Below, in pieces: positions 37,500 to 48,948 of a DNA stretch of 64,000 bases. Source of the stretch: Sphagnum compactum (taxonomy: Eukaryota; Bryophyta; Sphagnopsida; Sphagnales). The notes beneath the pieces were generated by a model. The model saw nothing but the letters and a program-made list of their open reading frames with translations. It made no database searches and was not told where the DNA came from. Both the position numbers and the translations under genes were made by a program. Position 1 is the stretch's first letter; every line of letters begins with the position of its first letter. Location: contig OZ234493.1 in NCBI GenBank assembly GCA_965153455.1, forward strand, positions 11,460,213-11,524,212. Direction: 5' to 3'.

Positions 37500-38430
37500 T
37501 CAACCTTATGTCCTAGGCTTAGGTTTAGGCCACCTAGCTTAACCACCCAGGCTAGACCAAGCTACTTAGGCTACGCCAAGCCCCCTAGGTTAGGCACCTA
37601 AGTTAAACCAAGTAGCCTAAGCTAGGTGGTCTAGTAGCTTTTGCAACCTAGGTTACCTAATTAGGTCACCTAAGTAGCCAAGGTAGCCTAAGTCAGAAAT
37701 GTGGGGATTTGAACTCCTCACTTCCACATTGAGGAGTTAAGTCCTTAGCCATTGCACCACCACCCCATAAGGTGAATTTCTTGGATTACATATTTGTAAA
37801 TGAACATGATTTTGGATCAACATATTGTAATAAACTTCCATGAATTTTTTTTCAACATGCATATTGTTTTAAATGAACTTGAATTTTTATACACTATTTA
37901 CATAAATAGGTCGGTTATAGGTAGGGTAGCCTAAGTAGGTAGGAGGCACCTATTCATAAATGCATGTACCTAAGTAACATGTAGGTTATAGTCTACTAGC
38001 TTTTATAGGTACTTACTAAGTCTATGTTTATACCTACTTAGTAAGCTATCTATGCCTATGCCATTTAGTAGGCTATGTAAATACCTATTAACCTATTAAT
38101 AGACTTAACATAGGCATACTAGGTAAGTAGCCTAGCCTATTAGGTAGGTCTAGGTTTAGGCCACCTACCTAATAAGCTTAAGTGGCATAGCCTAGGTTAG
38201 CTACATACTTAATAGGCCTAGGTAGTTTAAGTTAAGCAATGTACCTACTTAGTAAGCCTAGGTGGCGTAACCTAGGTTAACTACATACCTAGTAGGCCTA
38301 GGTAGCCTATGTTAAGTTACATACCTACCTTGTAGGCTTAGGTGGTCTAGGTTAGGCTACCTGCCTTATAGGCTTATGTGGTTTAAGCTAATAACCTAGT
38401 TAATAGGATAGGCTACCTATAGGTAATTAA
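37500..38430. repeat. CCTAGGTA-family repeats inside the outer CACTA element
   Basis: Short words such as CCTAGGTAGCCTA, TTAGGCTACCT and CTTAGTAGGC alternate in both orientations for nearly 1 kb without a fixed period. This gives a highly palindromic, non-coding interior. Confidence 0.7.
37700..37768 (-). repeat. tRNA-like (SINE-type) segment
   Basis: On minus, TGGTGCAATGGCTAAGG (A-box-like) is followed by GAGGAGTTCAAATCCCC (B-box/T-arm-like) at tRNA spacing. The ends GGGGTGG and CCCCACA could pair partly. It lies inside the outer CACTA element. It may be the head of a tRNA-derived SINE or a tRNA relic. Confidence 0.45.
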
Positions 38431-39377
38431 TAAAAATAATTAAAAATGATTGATGAATTACTATAAATTATAAATAAATTTTAATTAATAATTATTCAAT
38501 GTAAACGGCTGACTATTGAATATTTCCTTTGAAATTTTAAATATTAAACATTAAATAATAATAATTTACTACTGATTACTTATTTTTAATTTTTAAATTA
38601 TTGGTTATTGATTATGTAGTATGAATTAATAATTATAAATTAATATATGACAAATTATTATTAACTTAAAAATTAGTTTAAAATAATCACTTATCAATAA
38701 TTATTTACAATTATATATTGACTACTATTAATTATTATGTTTACTATCAAATATTAGCCAAAAAAAGATATAATTGATAATTCAATAATAATAATTAATC
38801 AATTAACAAGTTGATGGATAAACTAATTATTGGCTATTAATTGAAATTTATTTGGTGATTAATTAATGAAATAAAATATTAATCATAAATTATTGAGTGT
38901 TAACTATCAATTATTAAATATTAACTAATTAATGTACTGAATTTAAATACTTACATGTGCCTAAAGGTAGCATGTTAATAGCCTATTAAACTTTATAAAT
39001 AGCTACTAGGTGTAATATGCCTAACTTAAGGCATACTAGCTATGAATTTAGGTTTGGTATGTACCCTATGCAAAATAAACTTGTAGGTTAAATAACCAAA
39101 TTAGTATGGTTGATTTGATTAATTGTAAATCACAATGACCATTAAGTATGGTCAATTTGACTAAGCCTTGGTCATCTTGATGGACCTCTGACCTTTTTGA
39201 CCAAATGTTTGGTTTGCCACACAGTCAAAAAGGTCACTTTAGTCAAATGTCTTAGTCAAAATAATTTGCATCTTTCATGGCCTAGGCCTTTAATCAAAAC
39301 AACCATCCCCCTTGGTCAATGTGAACATTTTAGTCAAGTTGGACCTTTTAAAAAGTCACATTTTTCTTGTAGTGTTT

Positions 39378-41640
39378 ATTTTGGAACTATACCTTCATTC
39401 AAGGGTGTTACCTTGCATAAAGATTGAAGGACATGCAAATGGAACCCTTAGTTGAGGATTGCTTAATTTAAAGGGCTTATTTTGCATAAAGATTGAAGTA
39501 TGTTTCAATATATTTTATATTTTATTTTTTATTTTTTTGTCACTCATTATTAATGAATGGATAAAGGCATGGGAAACTGGTGGCAAAGAAGTTGGCATGG
39601 AATTTTATGTTGGTGGCAAACAATCACATTAATAGTGTTTGGTAAATGTAGGAATTGTGATTAATTTAGTTAGGGGTTTATGGAAAATAAACAAGGCAAT
39701 TGAAAGGAAAATGAGTTTTGTGTTTTGGTCCCCAAAAAAAAACCGATCAACATTGTAAGTGTGGAGGTAGCTTGTCTTGGCAAGCAAAAATGTTGGTTGC
39801 ACAACCAACCACATCACTTGTTAATTGAAATCTTGAATGACATGTTGAAATGAGGTGTTAAATTAATTCTTGGGGGAGAATGGGGGGGGGATTATCCTTG
39901 CTTGACCACAAAATTTGCATGTATGTTTGCTAAAGAAAAAAGAAGCATGTATGCTTGCTCAAGAAATAACAAAGAAAATTCGTAATTTCAATTGTGCCTA
40001 GTTTCATGAAACAAAGTCAAATGGTTGGTTGGAATGGTAGAGGTACAAAACTAGAAGTTTTGATTCATCAAGAGTTTGCTTGATTGTTCCAAAAGTCCAA
40101 CACAATGTGGGATGAGGGTTTACAGTTAAACAACAAGATGCTCATTTCTCAGAATTTTCATTTATGTTGCTTGAAAACCTTTGCATTACTGGTTGTGCTT
40201 GGTTTTGTTGTGTTGTGATGTGTTGTGTTTTGTGATTATTGTTCATAAGATTTTGCAAGAATGTTAGGGTAAATTTGATTGCTGTTTTGCAGAGTTTGTT
40301 GAAAACATATTAATGTTAGTATTAATGGTAGAATCTTTGTTGAAGCACTAAAAGAGTGGTTGTGTTGTGGTCTCAAAGTTGGTTGTTGTGTAAGGAGATG
40401 TAAAAACAATTTGGCGCGGTGTTTTTTTTTTTTGGAACTGTTTTTCCAACGTAATTTGTATACTTGCTTCATTGTAATGATAAATTAAAAAACTAAAGAC
40501 AAATTCTGAATAACAGTGTTATGAATGTATGGCTATGTACTTGAGTCAAATATAGAAAATTGGTGATTTTTATTTTTTTTCATTGTAATTTGGTGATTAA
40601 AAACTCCAAAACTCAATTTTCAGTATCTAGTTTTGTGCTTGTCCACAACTTTGGTATGCAATTATTTGTCTTATTTTCACATCAATTCTACCATTATCAC
40701 TTTTATTGTGCAACATGCCAAACAACACTATGGACATTTCATGATTTATGTATGTTGGAAAGTTTTTAATTCAAGTCTTGGTTTTGTAACAAGCTTTCAA
40801 GAGGTGAAACCCATGTTCTTTCATTTATCAATTCTTGATATGTTGATTTTAAAACTATGTTCAATTTCCTTCCACATGAATTTAGTCTACAATCACATCT
40901 ACTTTGTAAGATAACCAAACCATTAAGCTTAGTGTGTGAAACGACATTTTTCTAAAAGACTCATTGCATACATTAGGAATAGTGAAATGGTCAAAACCAA
41001 CGTTGTGTGGTTATGTAAACTTTTAAAGAAACACTAGTTTGGTGAAAAAATATTCATTGTAGATCAGTACTTGACTTTGGTGTTGTCAACAACAAACTAA
41101 GTATTTATCATGGTTGTTCGATTTTGGTTTCACAACTGGTTCCAATTTTGATCCTTACAATCCAAATTGATGTTTTTTGGGAGTTCAAGAACCACATCAA
41201 GAACAAGTCCAAGAGTTCTTGGGGGAGTGAAGAATGATCATAAGAACCGATTCGATGATTCTTATGACCCACTTGGTCTATGCGATTCTTACATGTAGGT
41301 AGTAGGTAGACTATTTTAAAATCTTATGTCATAAGGCTTATGTCTTAGGTCGTAAGAATTCAGATGTTTGGAATACCTACCCATGTTGAGTTTTTATGTT
41401 TCTTCTTCTTTTCCCACTCTTGGTTGCAATCTATTTTTCTTCTAAGTGTCATGGGTTCATAAAAAAAAACAAAAGTATGGCACAAAAAGGAGGAGGAACA
41501 ATAAGAAATTTTTTTCTCAATATGCAACTGCTACCATTGCTTTGGTTGTCATGCAATAAGCTAGTTAGAGATGGTTTTGCAAATCTAATATTATATTTGT
41601 TTGGAATAGTTGTTGTGCTTAGGGGAAAGAAAAAAAAATG
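39378..41640. other. AT-rich intergenic, no gene recognised
   Basis: Open frames here are short and Phe/Leu-rich, with no family match or splice support. Confidence 0.45.
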
Positions 41641-42000
41641 TTGTCGTAGGATTTTTTTTTTCTTTTTTTTTGCAAAGGGGCTAATTCTTGTAGCTATTGT
41701 CATCATTGTAGTTTTTTTCCTTTTTTTTTCCCCTTACAAAAGGATTGGTTCTTATAATTGTTGTTGTCATAGTTTTTTCTATTTTTTTTCTTTTTGTTTA
41801 TATTTTTCTTGCAAATGGGTTAGCTCTTGTAAATGTTGTCATTGTTGTTGAATTTTTTTCATTTAGTTTTTTTTCCTACAAAGGGAGTTAGCTTTTGTAG
41901 CTGTTAACATCATCTCATTTTTTTTGTTTTTTTCTTACAAAGGGGTTAACTCTTGTACTTGTTGTTGTCATAATTGTTATAGTTTTTGGCAAAAGAAAAG
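41640..42000. repeat. T-rich minisatellite, ~60-75 bp unit
   Basis: A phrase like AAAGGGGTTAACTCTTGTA followed by TTGTTGTCAT and a long T-run occurs about five times (near 41678, 41740, 41815, 41880 and 41938). It ends about 250 bases before the left end of the large CACTA element. Confidence 0.75.
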
Positions 42001-42285
42001 CAATCACTTTGTTGATTATGAATTAAAGAATGTTGTAGGAACATGAATGTTTAATGTGAGGTTTTGAAGCAATGGTGGTTTTAATCTTCTTATTTTATTG
42101 GTTGTTGCTCTAGTTGGATTCATCAAGGCATTGGCAACATTAATGTAGTTCTTTGTGATCCATCATGCACATCTTTTAGCAACATATAAACAAATCAATT
42201 GCGGCATATGTTATAATTTTAACACAATTGTGTACCTTCAACATATTCTTATGCATTTTCACTACAACAAAAGAGGGGCATATTG

Positions 42286-42930
42286 CGATCCAAATATCAT
42301 CGCAAACAACAAAGAAAACAGTTTCCGAAAACCCGCAGTTCCGAACAACAATTCCTCGCAAACTCTTAAGCCTTTGCGAAACCCTCACCTTCGCACCCGT
42401 ACAATCGCAAGCTCTTCGCAACTCCCGAAACTGAAACAATCACAAAACATTTCCGATTATAATGTCTTCTATACATGATTTGTGATTCACAATACATCGA
42501 AAATTATTTGCAACAAACCCAACATCGCAACGACTTAGCGAATAGACGCAAAAATCTATCGGTTTTCGATATAACGTCTAACGCAAACGTTTTGTGATGT
42601 TTACGATGCCGCTACGAATTTGCGATAAAACAAACATCGGAAACGTTTTGAAACAAACTCATCAACGCTACAACTTAGCGAATCGACTCAAAACTCTATC
42701 GGTTTCCGATATAATATCTAACGCAAAGAGTTTGCGATTTGCAAAATGTCGCTAAACGTTTGCGAAATGTAGGATTTCGCAAACCTGTTCTGGAATGATT
42801 TTAACCGTCAGAGTTTAGCGATGTTTGTGAGATGGTATATTTGGTCTTTTGGCTTTTGTAGTGTTGCGAAGAAATATGACTCGCAAATAGTTTTGAGATT
42901 GACTGTGTATCGCAAGAGCATGGCACTGTA
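42286..42930. repeat. Left subterminal TTGCGA/TCGCAA motif cluster
   Basis: Many copies of TTGCGA, TCGCAA and near variants (TTCGCA, GCGAAA, TTTCCGAT) occur in both orientations just inside the left end. Such clusters are the usual binding sites for CACTA transposition proteins. The same words reappear inside the right end (48430-48930). Confidence 0.85.
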
Positions 42931-43062
42931 TTCTTATTTTGTACACAGGGTTTATATTCATTTGGAGTCACTTTGGGCCGGAAAAAAAAAATCTATATCA
43001 AAATTTCAAAAGTTACAATGTAAAAGGGTTTGCAAGTCTCAGGTATCTAACACACTAGTTGT

Positions 43063-44932
43063 CTATCTAGACCTCCTTCCCCTCTTGGATTTCTTCCTTG
43101 AATCTTTCTTCTTAGTGTTCTCTGGTGGAGGGGGAGGCTGCTCATCCTCCTCCCTCTCTTCATCGTCCCCCTGCCCCTCCTCCTCGTCCTCATCCTCCTC
43201 CCTACCCACGCCCCCTGCAGAACCTGCATTTTGACTAGCAAATGAATTGGGTCCACTGCTAGTGGTAGCTACACTGGGGGGAGCAGTGCTAGCGCCTCTC
43301 TCCTCCTCATCACTGCTGCCCTGAGAGCTCTCGCTCTCACCCTCAGATGCCTGCATTTCAACATGCAAAGCTTAGTTAATAATGAAAATCTTGATTCAAA
43401 TGAAAACAATCTCAACACAAACAGAAATTCAATCCCAACCAATACCCACTCACCAATAGTGCATCAACATGTTCAAAAAGATGCTCCTTGCCATGCTCCT
43501 GGCCCATTGTCATTTCTGCAGCTGTGATCTTCCTATTGTACCTCTTGTACTGTCCCCATAAAACAACAGGTCAAAAAAAACGCATATTTGCGAAGCGTAG
43601 AACTTCGCATATTTTAACTTGCGAAGCAGTTTGCGATTTGTTCAAGTCTACGAACTCTTTTGCGAAGCGCAGACTTTCACATACTGTATCTTGCGAAGCA
43701 GTTTGCGAAACAAATAGCATCGTAACTTTGCGAACTAAACGCCATTTGACACATCTTTGCGATGCAATTCGCATCGCAAAAGGTATCCCAAACAGTCCTA
43801 TGTGACTCGATAGAAACGAATCTTTGCAACAAAAAAAATGGAGGGTAGGGAGTGTACTTACAAATGCTGCTTTGAGGCCGGGAATGCCACCTTGCCCTAG
43901 CCTGTGGGTGGTGGGTGGAACCAGTTTCACTCGCTCTGCTACCTTGAGGAACTTCAATGGTGGATCACCGACCTCGTCCACCACTGATTGGCATTCAGCA
44001 AGCTTCAGCTCCAGTGCCTTCAGGTCACGGTCCGACCTCCCAGACTCTCGTGCCTTCTTGGCCTTGGCTAGCTGCTCTGTGATCTCCTTCAGCTGCCTTG
44101 CTGCTTTCAGCTGCACCTCAGACTGGTAGAAGGCATTCCAGATGTCTTCTGAGAAATGAAGCGGCCTCTCCAAGTTCCTGTACACATTCAGGTCTCTCAG
44201 GTGAGCACGAATCTTCATCCTGTCATGGTATCTTGCTTGAGACATTGAATTGGAGATCTTGTCTGCAATCCACTGTGAATCAAGCTCTCCTCCATTTCGA
44301 AATGCTCCCTTGACCTGATTTATCACTCTCCTCTACTCTGCCTTTGAGAGAGTGCCCCACTCAACTCCTCGTGCAAAGTTGGTGGAGACAATGTGCCTAA
44401 TGGTGCTCTTGGCCCCAGTGTATGCCAGCTCGGTTGGAATTCCCTCCTCTGCCAATGTTATCAGAGGGAGCTTCTTCCTCTCCTCCTCCTTTTTCTTCAG
44501 ATCGAGCTTCTCCTTTCTGATGGCATCCCTCTCATCCTTCCTCCTTTTCTTCTCGAGCGTTCTAGGTGAGAGAGCTCCTATTGTTGCTCTCTCATCTCTC
44601 TTTCTCTTCTTCTCTGCTGCCTTGGCTTCTGCAGCCTTCCTTGCCTCCTCCTCTTTTTGTGCTTCCCCAGCAGTCAGCCCTGCTTGCAATGCTTGACCTA
44701 AGATGGCTGTCAAGGATGGCAGCCCTTCAGGTGTCCTAGTATCGATTGCAAACAGCTCTGAAGCTCTCAAGTGATCAGCAACCATCTTCCTCAACCTTTC
44801 CTCATTGTTGTCACCTCCTCTAGACCCAAAACCCCCTCCACCAGTCCCAGCCATTGCAATCCGCCCCCTCCTGTCTGCCCAAGCTTTCCTTCTACAATTC
44901 TCGAGCAATGCCGAGAATGAGTTCAAATTCAC
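43063..44932 (-). pseudogene. CACTA second gene: coiled-coil protein with acidic, NLS-like tail
   Basis: Exons 44932-43862, 43549-43454 and 43350-43063 join in phase 0 with GT-AG introns, totalling 484 sense codons plus one premature stop. A Gly-rich start (MAGTGGGGFGSRGG) leads into a long Lys/Glu/Ala-rich coiled coil, including RKAAEAKAAEKKRKRDER. A globular part (IADKISNSMSQARYHDRMK...) is followed by a second helix with QLKEITEQLAKAKKARES. The last exon encodes Ser/Glu/Asp-rich sequence, a proline run and a basic KKKDSRKKSKRGRRSR tail, a likely nuclear signal. A TAG at 44335-44333 interrupts exon 1 between LSKAE and RRVINQ; the context suggests a Trp codon lost by one change. By position it is analogous to TnpA-type DNA-binding partners of CACTA transposases, but no domain name is claimed. 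Intron 1 is full of TTGCGA words. Confidence 0.72.
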
Positions 44933-45234
44933 TCGCCGTGGTACTCTAGTCTAGACCCCCAGAAAGCTTGGGCAGACACCTCATTCCGTTCCAGCTTAAG
45001 GACTTTCGGAAATTCAGGGCTTGCGATGTAACCCGCATCGCAACCTGCGATACGGTATTGCTCGCAACGGCCGTGCAATGCTGTTCGTATCGCAACGGAT
45101 GAAGGTTGCGAAGTCGGGGGCTTCGCTAACGTAGGAGGAAGTTAAAGGTTTTAGGGCTTTGGTTTAAGTAACGTATGTAGATGCGAAAAGGGATGCGATG
45201 GTAGGGGGTTTGCAAGGGGCTCGCAAAGTTTTAG

Positions 45235-48154
45235 TACATGTGAAGAGGCTCGATATGATCCTCAGATGCTTACAGAGAAGGTGCCCAGGAAATCAGTAAG
45301 GTGGTTTCCCATTATTCCTCGCTTGCTGCACATGTATCGATGTATAGACTTGGCCGAGTTAATGGTTTGGCATAAGGAACATCGATCAGAGCCTGGTGTT
45401 ATGAGGTTACCGGTTGACTCTCCTGCTCACAAGCATGTGGAGTCAACATGGCCAGAGTTTGAGCGTGACCCTAGGCATGTGAGGTTGGGGTTAACATCAG
45501 ATGGTGTTAGTCCACATTCACTTGGAGGAAAGGGACGACCTACCTCTGTTTGGCCAGTTGTTGTCATGAATTACAACCTTCCTCCGTGGTTGTCTATGAA
45601 AAAAGGATTTTTGCTGCTTTCTCTTATTATCCCAGGGCCAAGTAAGGTGAAAAACCTAGACACCTACTTAGCACTAGTGGTCGATGAGCTCAAAACATTG
45701 TGGGATGGAGTATGGGCATATGATGGGAGGAAGACCACTGGAGGAATACCACATGTATTCAAGTTGAGGGCAATCTGCATGTGGACAATGCATGATTATC
45801 CTGGTAAGAAATCATGCACATGCCTCTATATATTTCTTTATTATTCTGTTTTGTGATTATTTGTTGTTCTAATATTCCGTTCTTCTACAATCAGGGTTTG
45901 GTTTTGTAAGTGGGCTGCAAACTCAAGGCTACAAGGCCTGCTCTACATGTGGCCCAAGTTTCGAGGACATGGCTAAATACTCAAGCCATCTTCGCGAAAT
46001 TGTTTACCTTGGCCATACAAAGTTTCTTCCACTGGGACATGATATGAGATCAGACCCACTTTTATTTTCATCTTTTGACATGCTTTATGGTGATGAGCGT
46101 GATATTCCAGAAGCTACCACTTTTGCATATTGGAGGGATGTGACCAATAGAGTTATTGACCTAAATGATTCTATGGTGTTTGAGGGTAGTGGATTGACAA
46201 GGTGGGGTATACTCAACAGCTTGCCTTACTGGGGTGAGCTGAAAATACGTCATCTCTTGGACCCCATGCACATTGAGGGAAATGTGGGAAAGGCTATCAT
46301 AAAACAGCTCTATGGAAAGAAGGACAATAACTTTAGGGAGGCCTGTGAGGATTTTGAGAGGCATCCCGATGTGTGGATTACTGTTGATCCTAACACAGGT
46401 ATTGAGCAACGACCATCAGCTCCATGGACACTTACTACACAAGAAAGAAGAGACTTTCGAAATCGCATAAGAGAGATGCGATTCCCTACAGGTTTGAACT
46501 TTGATGGCAAGGTTTGAATTTAGAAGTACTCTATTGCTTTTATTTATATTTAAATCTGTATGCCTTATACTGGAAAAAGAGTTTGAAGTATAGAATGTTA
46601 TCTGTTGGATGTCTAGAATACTTTTGTATAATTTTATGGTACCTTGTTGCAGGTTATGGAGCTAATCTTCAAAAAGCTTTTAGTAGGGACGATGACCACA
46701 AGTGGCCAAGGTATCTCAAGACACATGACTATCATCGTTTACTGCAACACATATTGCCTGTGGCAATAATAGGCTTAGCTAGTGCAGAAGTACAAGATGC
46801 TCTTTGGTCGTTGGGATATCTGTTGAGATGGGTATGCTCAAAAGAGTTATTTGTAGAGGAGATTCCAAGAATGAGGGTAATAGCAGCAGAGGTGGTATGC
46901 AAGTTGGAAAAGGCCTTCCCTCCATCATTATTTGATTGTCAAGTGCATTTACTAGTTCACCTTGTGGATGAAATAGCCATTGCTGGTCCTGTGCATTGTC
47001 GGTGGATGTATTGGCTTGAAAGATATATGGCAGTATTAAAAGGTTATGTCCGTAACCATGCACGAGTGGAGGGAAGCATGGCAGCAGGACACTTGGCAGC
47101 AGAGAGCATGTTTTATTGCACCAACATCTTGGCCACTATAGATCCATCATGTCCTCATGTCTGGATGGAGGAAAGAGAAGAGGAGGAAGACCGTTTGACT
47201 GGTGCCATCAAAACATGTATGTTATTACCAACAGAGTTAATTCAGTTGACCACATTCATGTTGAATAATAACAATGTCATGGAAGAGTGGAGGAACTTCT
47301 ATGAGAATGCCAAAAGTATGAATGGGAGATCAAGGATTTTTCCTACGTTTCATAAGTACATGAAAGAGAAGTTGGTTGAAGTGGATCAATTGTTGGCACA
47401 AGGAGAAAGTATAGCATGTTTTCCAGAGATCACAGATGATGTTCGCACCATGGTTCATGGACCACTGAGAGTTGTGACAACACGTTCAGCAATGTGGACA
47501 CAAGGAAGACATTTCAGGTATTCATTTTTTCTATTTCATTAGGCATATTAATTCATCTTCATATTCCAGACAAGTTTTTTAGAATGATCTAGGATGATTT
47601 TTATGGGCATGAAGTTTCTATTATCATATAAGTTTAGGACTCACAATGCCTAACACAATATTAATTTCAGGATTTCCAGTTTGGATGAAAAAAGGGGCTG
47701 CACCTTTGACTGTGGAGTTCAAGGGCAATTCATTCAGGACTCTAGAAGCAGTCGGCATGACAGGAATATTGTTCGAGATATTGTGCCACATTATGGAAAG
47801 CTGGAAGAGATCTTGGTGGTATCTTATGATGCACATTCAAAGTTTGAAGAGTATGTGTTTAAGTGCAAGTGGTTTAAAGTGAACCTTGCTGGTGCAAATT
47901 GCACTGTAGTTCAGGATGAGTGCGGACACACACGGTTAAAGACATCTGCCACCAGTTATCAGCCATTTCATTGGCAAACTTCAGAGCCATTTACTTTTCC
48001 CAGTCATGTAGAACAATGCTTTTATCTTCCTTATCCCCCAAACCCAGAGGAGTGGTCACTTGTTGTCACATATGTGCCACGGTCTCGTTCTATTCTAGGT
48101 GAGAAACCAGAGGTTGTGTTTACAACCTCTGAGGTGGATGATGACCACGTATAA
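45235..48154 (+). CDS. CACTA transposase (tnp2, DUF4218, DUF4216), 5'-truncated
   Basis: Exons 45235-45803, 45895-46506 (GC donor), 46653-47517 and 47671-48154 (stop TAA) join in phase. Exon 1 starts TCEEARYDPQ and KVPRKSVRWFPIIPRLLHMY, the middle of a tnp2 domain. LGLTSDGVSPH, WTMHDYPG and LLDPMHIEGNVGKAI hold the Asp, Asp and Glu positions expected for a DDE-type active site. Exon 3 carries a DUF4218 region (CQVHLLVHLVDEIAIAGPVH, RWMYWLERYMAVLKGYVRNH). Exon 4 carries DUF4216 (YGKLEEILVVSYD, YVFKCKWFKV). The N-terminal 150-200 residues usual for the family are missing: only about 300 bases of TTGCGA-rich DNA separate exon 1 from the divergent gene. The rest is open. It would act in the nucleus to cut and join element ends, if expressed whole. 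Confidence 0.85.
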
Positions 48155-48429
48155 TGTACTACTCATTAATTTTATGCAAATTACCATTGAGGCTTGTGAT
48201 TCTATATTACTGCACAATGTTCATTGTGTCATTTTCTGCCTATTCTACTCCATTGTGTAATTTTATTTTCAAGAATAGGAGCACTGCTATGCGTACTTTA
48301 TTGATATTTTCACTCAGTCTACTAAGGCAACATAGATTATAATAATGGTTAAGTGGATTTATAGCTTCCATTTGGTCTAAAAGATTTTTTATTTTTTTAT
48401 GGCGTTTTGAGAATCAAATGACATTGTGA

Positions 48430-48930
48430 AACCCTTTTGCGAAACTTCCTTCTCCAGTAACCCTTTCACTACTTTGCGAGCTAACTCACATCGCACCTTA
48501 CGATACATCCACCACCGGAAAGTTTTGTAAAAATTTGTGATGAGGTTTGCGATACATATTGAAACGCAAACTGCGAGGCGCCACATACCGCACGTTGCGA
48601 TGTGTTGTGGATCTCAAAGTCTGTAGCGATACTCTGTGTATTGTAAAGGTTGCGATGTTTTGAGTATGATTAAACGTTGCGAAGGGTGGAATTTCGCTAC
48701 GGTGGACAGAGACTGAGCGGATCGCAAAGTTTTGTTTGTTGTGTATCTCGCAAAAGTGCTGCGATGATTAAAGGTTCATTCTAAATTTGCGATGAATGGT
48801 GCGCCACAAGTTGCGATGCGGAACGCATCACAAATTTGGCAAATTTTTTTTCCTTCGCAAACCCTTCAGGTTTTTTGTTTTTCTTTCGCAAAACCTTCAG
48901 ATTTTTTGTTTGGCCCTTCGCAAAAGGGCA
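48430..48930. repeat. Right subterminal TTGCGA/TCGCAA motif cluster
   Basis: TTGCGA, TCGCAA and TTCGCAAA words recur dozens of bases apart up to the right terminus, for example GGTTGCGATG, GTTGCGAAGG and CCTTCGCAAACCC. They match the left-end cluster in sequence and density. Confidence 0.85.
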
Positions 48931-48948
48931 CAATATGTAGTAGTGTTT

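Larger units (their letters stand above)
34436..39374. mobile_element. Non-autonomous CACTA element, 4.9 kb (outer)
   Basis: It starts CACTACAAGAAATCATGG and its right end reads, in reverse complement, CACTACAAGAAAAATGTGAC. TTT flanks both ends (34433-34435 and 39375-39377). Subterminal DNA at both ends is packed with TTGACTAAA, TTTGACCAA and TAGTCAAA words, the motif clusters that CACTA transposases bind. The interior (37.4-38.9 kb) is non-coding, made of CCTAGGTA-type repeats and AT-rich DNA. A second CACTA element (34576-37285) has inserted inside its left subterminal region. Confidence 0.88.
42260..48945. mobile_element. CACTA (En/Spm) transposon with coding capacity, 6.7 kb
   Basis: The left end CACTACAACAAAAGAGGGG and the reverse complement of the right end, CACTACTACATATTGTGCCC, share CACTAC(A/T)ACA. 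TTT is duplicated at 42257-42259 and 48946-48948. It encodes a transposase on plus (45235-48154) and a second gene on minus (44932-43063), transcribed divergently. TTGCGA/TCGCAA words crowd both subterminal regions (42286-42930 and 48430-48930), and also 43590-43790 and 45020-45235. The intact ends and target duplication suggest recent insertion. The coding lesions suggest it now needs help from another copy. Confidence 0.92.

Noticed and set aside
41396-41851. 151-codon plus-strand frame with many Phe, Leu and Cys residues
   Set aside because: It lies in a T-rich minisatellite; the frame is a by-product of poly-T runs and repeats.
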